Assembly: GCF_900106525.1 (NCBI RefSeq)
Contig: NZ_FNOG01000013.1
Coordinates: 59,307-109,159, forward strand
Direction: 5' to 3'
From: Lysobacter enzymogenes
Lineage (GTDB): Bacteria > Pseudomonadota > Gammaproteobacteria > Xanthomonadales > Xanthomonadaceae
Length of the DNA: 49,853 nt
The notes beneath the pieces were generated by a model. The model did not search any database. It was not told the DNA's origin and saw only the letters and a program-made list of their open reading frames with translations. Shown here one piece after another: positions 8,159-15,487 of the stretch. Numbering within the stretch: the stretch's first letter is position 1; each line of letters begins with the position of its first letter. Position numbers and translations under genes: made by a program.

Positions 8159-9408
8159 ACCGCGCGCTGGGCTGGCTGCCGCCGATCTGGCGCGAAGCGG
8201 TCGAGGAACTGTGGCGGCGCCGGCTGCGCACGCTGCTGACCTTGCTCGGCCTGATCTTCGGCGTCGGCGCGATCGTGGCGATGCAGGCGGTGGGCGAGGG
8301 CAGCCGGCGCGAGGCGCTGCGCCTGGTCGAAAGCCTGGGCCTGAACAACCTCATCGCCGAAGCCAAATTGCAGCAGGACGAGAACAGCCTGCGCGAGATC
8401 CGCGCGCGCAGCCTCGGCCTGAGCCTGGCCGACGCCGACGCGGCGCTGGCGGTGGTGCCAGGCGCGCAGCGCTACGCCGCCGAGAAACCCATCCGCACCC
8501 ATTCGGTGTTCAGCGACAGCGGCCACAGCGATGCGCAGGCCAGCGGCGTGAGCCCGGACTATTTCGAACTGTCGTCGCTGCGCGTGGCCAAGGGCCGCGC
8601 GCTGAATGCCGACGACGACCGCGCGCTGGCGGCGGTCGCGGTGCTCGGCCATCAGGCCGCGGCCGACTTGTTTCCCGGAGTCGACCCGCTCGGCCGCGAT
8701 CTCAAGGTCAACCACGTGTGGCTGCAGGTCGTCGGCGTGCTCGCCGACCGCGACCTGAGCAAGGATCAATTCGAAGGCGTGCAGCTCGGTCTGGAGAGCA
8801 ACCGCGTATACGTGCCGCTGGCCAGCGCGCGGGCGCGGTTCAAGTTCAATCCGCAGGAAGACGAGGTCGACCGCTTCCTGCTGCGCCTGTCCGACCCGTC
8901 GCAACTGGCGGCCGGCGCGCGGGTGCTGTCGACGGTGCTGGGCCAGCGCCACGCCGGCAGCGCCGACTTCCGCCTGGTGGTGCCGCAGCAGTTGTTCCAG
9001 CAGCACCAGAAGACCCAACGCATCTTCCGCGTGGTGATGGGCGCGATCGCCGGGGTCAGCCTGCTGGTCGGCGGCATCGGCATCATGAACATCATGCTCG
9101 CCAACGTGCTGGAGCGGCGGCGCGAGATCGGCCTGCTGCGCGCGCTGGGCGCGCGCCGGCGCGACGTGGTCGCGCAGTTCCTGCGCGAGGCGACGGTGAT
9201 CTGCGTGAGCGGCGCGGCGCTGGGGCTGTTGTTCGGCGTGCTGCTGGCCTATCTGATCGCCGCGTTCGCCGGCTGGCAGGTGGCGTGGGCGCCGATTCCG
9301 GTGCTGCTGTCGGCGACCTTCTGCGCGGCGGTCGGGCTGGCGTTCGGCGTGTATCCGGCGCGGCAGGCGGCGCGGCTGGATCCGATCGCGGCGTTGCGGC
9401 ACGACTGA
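8155..9408 (+). CDS. ABC exporter permease, MacB/FtsX family
   Basis: The product (417 residues) starts at a GTG that overlaps the previous stop (GTGA, 8155-8158). It has the MacB layout. A first membrane helix with LLTLLGLIFGVGAIVAMQAV lies near residues 25-45. A large periplasmic domain (about 50-300) follows, then three C-terminal helices including GGIGIMNIMLANVLERRREI, GAALGLLFGVLLAYLI and FCAAVGLAFGVYPARQAARL. MacB permeases use mechanotransmission: ATP hydrolysis in the cytoplasm drives periplasmic substrate extrusion through adaptor and outer-membrane channel. The ATPase is encoded separately at 4209-4895. The substrate is not indicated by the neighbours. No terminator is evident immediately after the gene. 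Confidence 0.9.
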   Translation: MNRALGWLPPIWREAVEELWRRRLRTLLTLLGLIFGVGAIVAMQAVGEGSRREALRLVESLGLNNLIAEAKLQQDENSLREIRARSLGLSLADADAALAVVPGAQRYAAEKPIRTHSVFSDSGHSDAQASGVSPDYFELSSLRVAKGRALNADDDRALAAVAVLGHQAAADLFPGVDPLGRDLKVNHVWLQVVGVLADRDLSKDQFEGVQLGLESNRVYVPLASARARFKFNPQEDEVDRFLLRLSDPSQLAAGARVLSTVLGQRHAGSADFRLVVPQQLFQQHQKTQRIFRVVMGAIAGVSLLVGGIGIMNIMLANVLERRREIGLLRALGARRRDVVAQFLREATVICVSGAALGLLFGVLLAYLIAAFAGWQVAWAPIPVLLSATFCAAVGLAFGVYPARQAARLDPIAALRHD

Positions 9409-9521
9409 TCCGCAAGTCGGGATCGCAGATTCGCGAACGGCGTCGCGACGCGGACAGCGCCGCCGTCGCGCCCGCCGTGCCGCGCACGCTGCGCGCGCGC
9501 CGGCTGCGCTACGCTTGCGCG

Positions 9522-10529
9522 ATGAACGCCCACGACACCCAGACCCTCGACGCCGTCGCGCTCGCCGACGCCCCCGCGTATGCGGACATCCTCGCCGCGG
9601 CCGCGCGCATCGCGCCGCACGCGCACGCCACCCCGGTGCTGACCTCGCGCGCGCTGGACGAACTGGCCGGCTGCCGGCTGCATTTCAAATGCGAAAACCT
9701 GCAGCGCGGCGGCGCATTCAAGTTCCGCGGCGCCTGCAATGCGGTGTTCTCGCTCAGCGACGAGCAGGCCGCGCGCGGCATCGTCACCCAGAGCTCGGGC
9801 AACCACGGCGGCGCCATCGCCCTGGCCGCGCGCCTGCGCGGCGCGCGCGCCACCGTGGTCGCGCCGCACAACACGCCCAAGGTCAAGCTCGCCGCGATCC
9901 GCGCCTACGGCGCCGACGTCGTGTTCTGCGAACCGGCGCAGTCCGCGCGCGACGAAACGACCGCGCAGGTGCTGGCCGACACCGGCGGCGTGCTGGTGCA
10001 TCCGTTCAACGACCCGCGGGTGATCGCGGGGCAGGGCACCGCGACCCTGGAACTGATGGCCGCCGCGCCCGGCCTGGACGCGGTGATCGCGCCGGTCAGC
10101 GGCGGCGGCCTGCTCTCGGGCACCGCCATCGCCGCGCACGGCGGCGACCCCGCCATCGCGGTCTACGGCGCCGAACCGCTGGGCGCGCGCGACGCCCACG
10201 ACTCGCTCGCCGAAGGCCGGCGCATCACCGGCCGCGCCACCGACACGGTCTGCGACGGGCTGCGCGCGGAACTGGGCACGCTCACCTTTCCTATCCTTCG
10301 CTCACACGTGTGCGAGGTGTTGCTGGTCGACGACGCCCAGGCGATCGCGGCGATGCGGCTGATCTGGGAGCGCATGAAGCTGGTGGTCGAACCCTCCGGC
10401 GCGGTGCCGTTGGCGGCGGTGCTCGCGCATCGCGACCTGTTCGCCGGACGCAGCGTCGGCCTGATCGTCTCCGGCGGCAATGTGGACCTCGATCAGGCGG
10501 CGCATTGGTTCGCCGCGCAGGCCTCGTGA
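9522..10529 (+). CDS. PLP-dependent threonine/serine dehydratase (fold type II)
   Basis: This 335-residue enzyme has the PLP-binding lysine K67 in GGAFKFRGA, the asparagine loop SSGNHGGAIA, and the phosphate-cradling SGGGLLSG near residue 190. A conserved C-terminal SGGNVD is also present. This is the catalytic core of threonine dehydratase and serine racemase. It lacks the C-terminal ACT regulatory domain of biosynthetic IlvA, so it is likelier a catabolic threonine/serine deaminase, or a racemase-like enzyme acting in the cytoplasm. The sequence alone cannot decide which. The ATG at 9522 lies 113 bases after the exporter operon and it looks independently transcribed; a terminator follows at 10595. 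Confidence 0.88.
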   Translation: MNAHDTQTLDAVALADAPAYADILAAAARIAPHAHATPVLTSRALDELAGCRLHFKCENLQRGGAFKFRGACNAVFSLSDEQAARGIVTQSSGNHGGAIALAARLRGARATVVAPHNTPKVKLAAIRAYGADVVFCEPAQSARDETTAQVLADTGGVLVHPFNDPRVIAGQGTATLELMAAAPGLDAVIAPVSGGGLLSGTAIAAHGGDPAIAVYGAEPLGARDAHDSLAEGRRITGRATDTVCDGLRAELGTLTFPILRSHVCEVLLVDDAQAIAAMRLIWERMKLVVEPSGAVPLAAVLAHRDLFAGRSVGLIVSGGNVDLDQAAHWFAAQAS

Positions 10530-10594
10530 CCGGTTCCGTATTCGCTTTGCGTTTGTTATGCGGCGCACGTTGAGAGCAGGTACACGCGCCGCAT

Positions 10595-10621
10595 AAAAAG
10601 CCTCAAAACCAGGGCTTTTCT
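10595..10621 (+). terminator. Intrinsic terminator after the dehydratase gene
   Basis: AAAAAGCC pairs with GGGCTTTT around a loop of about nine bases, 66 bases past the stop codon. The stem's own A and T ends allow action in either direction. Confidence 0.6.
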
Positions 10622-10628
10622 GTGATCT

Positions 10629-10651
10629 GCGTTAGTGTTTTTTGTTAACGC
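10629..10651. promoter_or_regulatory. Small inverted repeat upstream of the V4R gene
   Basis: GCGTTA (10629-10634) and TAACGC (10646-10651) form an inverted repeat across a T-rich spacer, about 100 bases before the V4R-domain gene. It could be an operator or part of the promoter region. Nothing else supports it. Confidence 0.3.
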
Positions 10652-10750
10652 AACTGGCACGATGCGCCATCGCGCGCCAGTCCCTGTCATGCCGCGCGGA
10701 CCGCCCCATCCGGGCGATACCGACCCGTGCACAGGCCAGGGGAGTTCTGC

Positions 10751-11563
10751 ATGGTGGATGTCGAGTTTCGCGTGGTTTCCGAGCGCCGCGACGGCCTGCT
10801 GCTGGCCCTGGGTCAGGTCGTCATCGCCAACGGATTCACCCTGCTGCGCCAGCGCATGCTCAACAGCGACGAAGGCGTGGTGTTGGTGATGGTGGTGCGC
10901 GGGCCGGCCGACCAATTGCTGGTGCTGGAAGAGAAGCTGGGCACCCATCACCTGGTGCAGAGCTTCGAAGCCTCGCCCTACGAAGGCGCGCCGAGCGCGC
11001 CGCCGCCGGTCGCGCGCGCCAACGGCCACAACGGCCACGGCGACGGCCATGCGCCGCCCGTCGCGACACCGGCGCCAGCGCCGGCCGCGCAGGCCGCGCC
11101 GGCGCCCGCCGGGGCCGCGCCGATCGACCTGCAACGGGTGGAAACGCTGCTGCCGCAGCTGGCCCGCAACTATCCCAACATCCTGCTGCAGTTGGTCGCG
11201 CTGGAGCGCGAGCTGCCGCCGGCCCAGCGCGAATCGACCTTGCGCTACATCGGCCAGCGCGTCGGCGCCTGGGTCTACAAGCGCGACTTCGCGCTCGGCG
11301 GACAGTTGCCGCTGGGCGACTCGGTGCGCCGCATCGCCCTGCCGGCGATGCGCCAGCTGGTCCAGGCCGAGCTGCAGGACGACGTCTTGCGCGTGCGCAA
11401 CAGCCCCTTCTGCCATCGCGGCGAACATGGCGAGTGCTGCCATTTCCTGCGCGGCATGCTCGGCGGCCTGCTCGAAGGCCAGCACGGCGGCAGCGTGCGG
11501 GTGGTCGAAAGCCAGTGCCGCAACACCGGCGCGGAGACCTGCCGGTTCGAATTCGAAACCTGA
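10751..11563 (+). CDS. V4R (4-vinyl reductase-like) domain protein
   Basis: This 270-residue protein is presumed cytoplasmic. Residues 1-75 (VEFRVVSERRDGLLLALGQV and so on) look like a small ACT-like alpha/beta domain. Residues ~78-125 are a Pro/Ala linker with a His/Gly/Asn patch (NGHNGHGDGH). Residues ~128-270 form a V4R-type domain, recognised by the end pattern of paired cysteines, CHRGEHGECCHF and CRNTGAETCRFEFE. V4R domains bind small hydrophobic molecules or metals in several regulators. No effector domain is attached, so the protein may be a stand-alone ligand sensor. The ATG at 10751 has a good AGGGGAG ribosome site; an in-frame ATG at 10727 has none. It may be linked to the MHYT gene 155 bases downstream. 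Confidence 0.8.
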   Translation: MVDVEFRVVSERRDGLLLALGQVVIANGFTLLRQRMLNSDEGVVLVMVVRGPADQLLVLEEKLGTHHLVQSFEASPYEGAPSAPPPVARANGHNGHGDGHAPPVATPAPAPAAQAAPAPAGAAPIDLQRVETLLPQLARNYPNILLQLVALERELPPAQRESTLRYIGQRVGAWVYKRDFALGGQLPLGDSVRRIALPAMRQLVQAELQDDVLRVRNSPFCHRGEHGECCHFLRGMLGGLLEGQHGGSVRVVESQCRNTGAETCRFEFET

Positions 11564-11718
11564 CCGGACAGACCGGTCGACCGCCGCGGCCGGGATCGCC
11601 GCGGCGCCACGCGCCGACGCACGCGCCGGCGTGGGATGTCGCCTTGGCGCGGGACGGCGCTCGGGCGGCCGATTGCTGTTCATCCCTGCCTTACAACCCA
11701 TCCACCAGGGGGTTCGCC

Positions 11719-12462
11719 ATGCCGCTCGACCAAGCAATCCAATGCGTCCACGACCCGTTGCTCGTCATCCTGTCCTATGTGGTGTCGGTGCTGGGGTCGT
11801 TCACCGCCCTGCAGTTGGCCATCGCCATTCCGGGCTCGACCGGCGCGGCGCGTTGGCGCGCGATCACCGCCGCCGGCATCGCCATGGGCGGCGGCGCGAT
11901 CTGGGCGATGCACTTCATCGCCATGCTCGCCTGCCGCATGAACGTGGAAGTCACCTACGACCTGCCCGTGACCCTGGGCTCGGCGGTGATCGCGGTGGTG
12001 TCGTGCATGGCCGGCCTGGCCATCGCCGGCAGCGGCGTCTTCAACTGGGGCAAGCTGATCGTCGGCGGCGTGCTGATGGGCCTGGGCGTGACCGGCATGC
12101 ACTACGCCGGCATGGCCGCGATGGTGATGCCGGCCGACACCGTCTACAACAGCACGCTGCTGGTGGCCTCCGGCGCGATCGCCGTGGTCGCCTCGATCGT
12201 CGCGCTGTGGCTGGCGTTCAACCTGCGCGGCTGGGGCCAGATGCTCGGCAGCGCGCTGGTGATGGGCGTGGCGGTGTGCGGCATGCACTACACCGGCATG
12301 CTCGCGGCCAGCTTCATCCCGGACAAGAGCGCGGCCGCCGCCGGCGGCGTCAGCGGCGGCTACCTGGGCGTGGGCATCTTCGTGGTCACCACCGCGCTGC
12401 TGGCGGCGGTGCTGACGATCAGCCTGCTGCGCCAGCGGCAGCGCGCGATGGTGCGGATTTGA
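11719..12462 (+). CDS. Stand-alone MHYT-domain integral membrane sensor
   Basis: The product is 247 residues and almost entirely membrane-embedded, with about seven hydrophobic helices. The three family-defining motifs are visible: MHFIAM at residue 64, MHYAGM at 127 and MHYTGM at 189. In the MHYT family these Met/His/Tyr residues are proposed to bind copper and sense oxygen, CO or NO. Most MHYT proteins carry GGDEF/EAL or kinase domains. This one stops after the last helix with a short basic tail (RQRQRAMVRI), so it has no output domain of its own. An AGGGGG ribosome site precedes the ATG. Its partner may be the V4R protein encoded just upstream, which is a guess from position. Confidence 0.88.
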   Translation: MPLDQAIQCVHDPLLVILSYVVSVLGSFTALQLAIAIPGSTGAARWRAITAAGIAMGGGAIWAMHFIAMLACRMNVEVTYDLPVTLGSAVIAVVSCMAGLAIAGSGVFNWGKLIVGGVLMGLGVTGMHYAGMAAMVMPADTVYNSTLLVASGAIAVVASIVALWLAFNLRGWGQMLGSALVMGVAVCGMHYTGMLAASFIPDKSAAAAGGVSGGYLGVGIFVVTTALLAAVLTISLLRQRQRAMVRI

Positions 12463-12525
12463 CGATAGCGATCTGACGAGCCGGTCCCACCGCGCTCGTC
12501 CGACCTCAGATAGCTGAGATCAGAA

Positions 12526-12563
12526 CACGGCCCGGCGCTCGCACCGCCGGGCCGTGCGCGTTT
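12526..12563 (+). terminator. Probable terminator after the MHYT gene
   Basis: CACGGCCCGGCG (12526-12537) pairs perfectly with CGCCGGGCCGTG (12545-12556) around a 7-base loop, 63 bases after the stop codon. Only a short T run (12561-12563) follows, four bases later, so efficiency is uncertain. Confidence 0.55.
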
Positions 12564-12653
12564 GTGGGAGGGCCTTCAGGCCCGATGCTTTTGGCTCAGC
12601 TCGCCTCGTAGCTTCGCAGCGAAGAGCATCGGGCCTGAAGGCCCTCCCACAAA
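12561..12653. repeat. Perfect 29-bp inverted repeat (intergenic palindrome)
   Basis: Arms at 12561-12589 and 12625-12653 are exact reverse complements (left arm begins TTTGTGGGAGGGCCTTCAGG). They surround a 35-base loop that contains a second short palindrome (GCTTCGCAGCGAAG). It differs in sequence from the CTGTAGGAGCGGCG repeats elsewhere in the window. It looks like a dispersed REP-type element, though only one copy is in this window. Confidence 0.8.
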
Positions 12654-12734
12654 GGCTGCGCACGCTGCGCCGTCTCGTCGCGCCGACGCGAATGCGCGAT
12701 CATGCGCCTGCCCCGCAACGCAGGACGATCGACG

Positions 12735-13160
12735 ATGACCGAAAGCCCCCGCCGCCACGATCTGGCCACCGAACTGGTGCTGTCCTACTACGCCGCCTTC
12801 AACCGCGGCGATTGGGACGGCATGCTCGCCACGCTCGGCGACGAGGTGATCCACGACCTCAACCAGGGCGCGCGCGAAACCGGCCGCGACGCGTTCGCGG
12901 CGTTCCTGCAGCGGATGTCGCGGCACTACCGCGAACAACTGCGCGACATCGTGGTGATGGCCTCGCCGGACGGGACGCGCGCGGCGGCGGAGTATGTGGT
13001 GCACGGCGAATACGCGGTCACCGACCCGGGCCTGCCGGACGCGCGCGGGCAGAAGTACGTGCTGCCGGGCGGGGCGTTCTTCGAGATCCGCGAGGGCAAG
13101 ATCCAGCGGGTGACCAATTACTACAACCTCGACCACTGGGTGGCGCAGGTCGGCGGGTAA
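12735..13160 (+). CDS. SnoaL-like / ketosteroid-isomerase-related protein
   Basis: This 141-residue protein of the NTF2-like fold is predicted cytoplasmic. The features seen are the opening helix ELVLSYYAAFNRGDWDGMLA, a DEVIHDLNQG strand, the segment DAFAAFLQRMSRHYREQLRD, and the closing strands FFEIREGKIQRVTNYYNLDHW. This order is typical of the SnoaL-like family that binds small hydrophobic ligands. The start at 12735 has an AGGA site nine bases upstream; a frame-compatible ATG at 12702 does not. No substrate can be named. The neighbours do not form an evident pathway. Confidence 0.8.
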   Translation: MTESPRRHDLATELVLSYYAAFNRGDWDGMLATLGDEVIHDLNQGARETGRDAFAAFLQRMSRHYREQLRDIVVMASPDGTRAAAEYVVHGEYAVTDPGLPDARGQKYVLPGGAFFEIREGKIQRVTNYYNLDHWVAQVGG

Positions 13161-13203
13161 CGGTCGTCGCGTCCGCCCCTGCGCGAGCGACGGACGGCGG
13201 ATT

Positions 13204-13491
13204 TCACTCGTATCGCACCGGGCCGTCGCTTGCGGCGTCCAGTCGCGCCAGGATCTTGTGCACCTCGTTCAACAGTGCGGCGTCATCGAACTCTTCGCAT
13301 CCACGGTCGCTGTCCGGGTCGTAGTTGTCGGCGACGCAGAAGATGTCGGAGAGCGCCAGGCTCAGCGCCGGATCGTCGGCCACCAACGCGCCGTTGTCGC
13401 GCTCGCGTTTCCAGGCGGCGATGAATCAATCCTGGGCCCGCACCTCGCCGCGTGCGTACTCGCGCGCCGTCCATAAAAGTTCGCGACTCAT
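13204..13491 (-). pseudogene. Colicin-D-type immunity gene interrupted by in-frame TGA
   Basis: Reading from ATG 13489-13491, the frame gives MSRELLWTAREYARGEVRAQD, a TGA stop (13426-13428), then FIAAWKRERDNGALVADD and onward to a TGA at 13204, with no frameshift. Without the stop the product would be 95 residues. The second half (LSDIFCVADNYDPDSDRGC, EEFDDAALLNEVHKILARL) closely resembles the end of colicin D immunity protein (pattern AxxFxPDxDRxxxExDxxxLxxEVxxIL). Those proteins block tRNase toxins by mimicking tRNA with acidic residues. No toxin gene adjoins. A re-start inside the frame would lose the first helix. The TGA may be a real nonsense mutation or a base error. The family call is from recalled similarity. 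Confidence 0.6.
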
Positions 13492-14035
13492 CCGGGCGGC
13501 ATCCGTTTCTTCGATCGATGCCGGGATCTTATCGTCAGCGCCCGGGCCAAGCAGGCACCGAACGGTGCCGCGCGATCGGAATGCGGGAAAAAGCCGACGA
13601 GTCGGCCGCAGCGGCTGCGGCGCGGGCGCGCTACCAGTCGCGCCTGCGCGCTGCGCGGCGGCCGGAACCCGTGGCCGCCCGCGCATTGCCGCTACGACCG
13701 GCCCGTCGGACCGAGGAATGCGGCGTCGCGGCCTGCGCGGCCGCGACTTAGCCAGGAACCGACCGCCCGGGACGCGCGGGGCGAGCCCCACCGCGAGGAA
13801 CGCGCCGCGCGTCCCGGGCGAATCGATTCTGGTGGGCCGGCGCGACCGTGCGGTCGCGCCGGCGGCGATCAAAAAAACCGACGAGCGGCCTGCGGCGGAG
13901 AGAGGGGGAGGGGCCGGCCGCAGGCCGGGGTCGTCGGTCTGGAAAGCGGGGGTGGGCGTGGGAAACCGGAAAGCGGTATCGCGGCGCAAACGCTGCGTTG
14001 CCGTCTCCCGGACCCCACGCCCGGATCCCTTTACC
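13492..14035. other. Gene-free intergenic stretch with several hairpins
   Basis: I find no supported gene in these 544 bases. They contain a hairpin near 13498-13524 (GGCATC / GATGCC), a strong inverted repeat CGCCCGGGACGCGCGG (13764-13779) with CCGCGCGTCCCGGGCG (13805-13820), and a perfect hairpin CCGGCGCGACCG / CGGTCGCGCCGG at 13837-13862. The last part is the terminator of the RND operon (13871-13937). Confidence 0.6.
13871..13937 (-). terminator. Intrinsic terminator of the RND efflux operon
   Basis: On the minus strand a long stem forms between 13937-13918 and 13895-13878 (CCGACGA and CGGCCTGCGG blocks with a small bulge), followed by seven T residues (13877-13871). It lies about 100 bases after the stop of the outer-membrane factor gene. 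Confidence 0.8.
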
Positions 14036-15487
14036 TCAGTTGCGCGCCACGCCTTCGCGCACCGGCTCGCGCGCCGGCCAACCGCCGGCCATCGCCTTGT
14101 ACAGAGCGATGGCGCCGGTGACCGAGCGGGTGCGGCCGTCGGCGAAAGCGTCCTGCGCCTGCAGCTGGGTGCGTTCGGCGTCGAGCACTTCGAACAGGTC
14201 GGCGGCGCCGGCCTCGTAGCGCACGCGCGCGAGCTTGGCGGCCTTGAGGCTGTCCTGCGCGGCGCGTTCCAGGTGCTGGTCCTCGACCCGCGCGCGGGCA
14301 TAACGCACCAACGCGTTCTCGGTGTCTTCCAGCGCCAGCAGCACGCTTTGCTGATAGCGCGCCAGCTCGCCCTCGGCGGTGGCGTCGGCGGCCTTGATCC
14401 GCGAACGCACCCGGCCAATGTCGAGGAACGACCAGTCGATGCCGAGCGCGACCAGGCGGGTTTCGCTGGCGCGTTCGAACAGCGCGCTGGTGTCGATGGC
14501 CTGCGAACCGATCAGCCCCGACAGGGTGAAGCGCGGGAACAGATCGGCGGTGGCCACGCCGATGCGCGCGGTGGCCGCGTGCAGGCGGTGCTCGGCGGCG
14601 GCGACGTCGGGACGCCGGCGCAGCAGGTCGCCCGGCGTGCCGGCATCGAGCCGCGCCGGCAGCGCCGGCAGCGGCGTCGCCTGATCGAGCTCGGCGATCA
14701 GCGCATCGGGCGTCTGCCCAGTCAGCACCGCGAGGCGGTGCTGGGTGACCGCGACCTGGGCTTCCAGGTTCGGCACCCGCGCCAAGGTCGCTTCGAGCTG
14801 GGCGCGCGCGCGCGAGGTGTCGAACTCGGTGCCGCGGCCGGCGTCGAAGCGCGCCTGCACCAGGCGCAGGGTTTCGGTCTGGTTCTCGGCGTTCTCGCGC
14901 GCGACCCGCAGACGTTCCTGCAGGCCGCGCAGCTCGACGTAGCTGCGCGCCACTTCGCCGACGATGGACACCTGCATGGCCTGCAGGTCGGCCGCGCTGG
15001 CCCAGGTGTCGGCGCGCTGCGACTCGACGTTGCGGCGCACCCGGCCGAACACGTCCAGCTCCCAGCTCACGTTGGCCTGGGCGCTGTAGCTTTCGTTGTC
15101 GCGGCCGCGGTTGTCCACGCCCGGCATCTGGTCGCTGCTGGAGCGGGTATCGCTGCCGCTGGCGCTGCCGGTGATGGTCGGGAAGCGGTCGAACTTGGCG
15201 CCGCGCAACAGCGCGTTGGCGCGGTCGTAGTTGGCCAGGGCGATGCGCAGGTCGTGGTTGGCGCTGAGCGACTCCTCGACCAGGTGGGTGAGCACCGGGT
15301 CGTTGAAGTTCTGCCAGAACTCGGCGGCCGGATCCGGCGCGGCGGTGCCGTCGGTGGCCGCTTGCGCGTCGGCGCGGGCGAACGCGTCCGGCGTGGCCAG
15401 GGTCGGCCGGACATAGTCCGGACCGACCGCGCAGGCGGCCAACGCGAGCGTCAGCAACGCGACCGCGGGGAGCTTCAAATTACGCAT
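14036..15487 (-). CDS. RND efflux outer-membrane factor lipoprotein (OprM/NodT family)
   Basis: This 483-residue outer-membrane channel forms the exit duct of the tripartite pump encoded upstream. The start at 15485-15487 overlaps the pump gene's stop by eight bases and gives a lipoprotein signal ending LALAACAVGPDY (Cys19). AVGPDYVRP is a hallmark of the family. Two TolC-like repeats follow, each with alpha-hairpin segments (EFWQNFNDPVLTHLVEESL; RRRPDVAAAEHRLHAATARI). LLRRRPDVAAAEHRL is the usual start of the second repeat. The protein should trimerise in the outer membrane. It is the last gene of the operon and is followed by a strong terminator at 13871. Confidence 0.95.
   Translation of the reverse strand: MRNLKLPAVALLTLALAACAVGPDYVRPTLATPDAFARADAQAATDGTAAPDPAAEFWQNFNDPVLTHLVEESLSANHDLRIALANYDRANALLRGAKFDRFPTITGSASGSDTRSSSDQMPGVDNRGRDNESYSAQANVSWELDVFGRVRRNVESQRADTWASAADLQAMQVSIVGEVARSYVELRGLQERLRVARENAENQTETLRLVQARFDAGRGTEFDTSRARAQLEATLARVPNLEAQVAVTQHRLAVLTGQTPDALIAELDQATPLPALPARLDAGTPGDLLRRRPDVAAAEHRLHAATARIGVATADLFPRFTLSGLIGSQAIDTSALFERASETRLVALGIDWSFLDIGRVRSRIKAADATAEGELARYQQSVLLALEDTENALVRYARARVEDQHLERAAQDSLKAAKLARVRYEAGAADLFEVLDAERTQLQAQDAFADGRTRSVTGAIALYKAMAGGWPAREPVREGVARN

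Noticed and set aside
10655-10672. Second sigma-54-like element (TGGCACG)
   Set aside because: The downstream dinucleotide at the required ten-base spacing is CA, not GC.
13426-13428. TGA as a selenocysteine or programmed readthrough codon
   Set aside because: No SECIS-like structure was seen and the family has no selenoprotein history; a nonsense mutation or base error is simpler.
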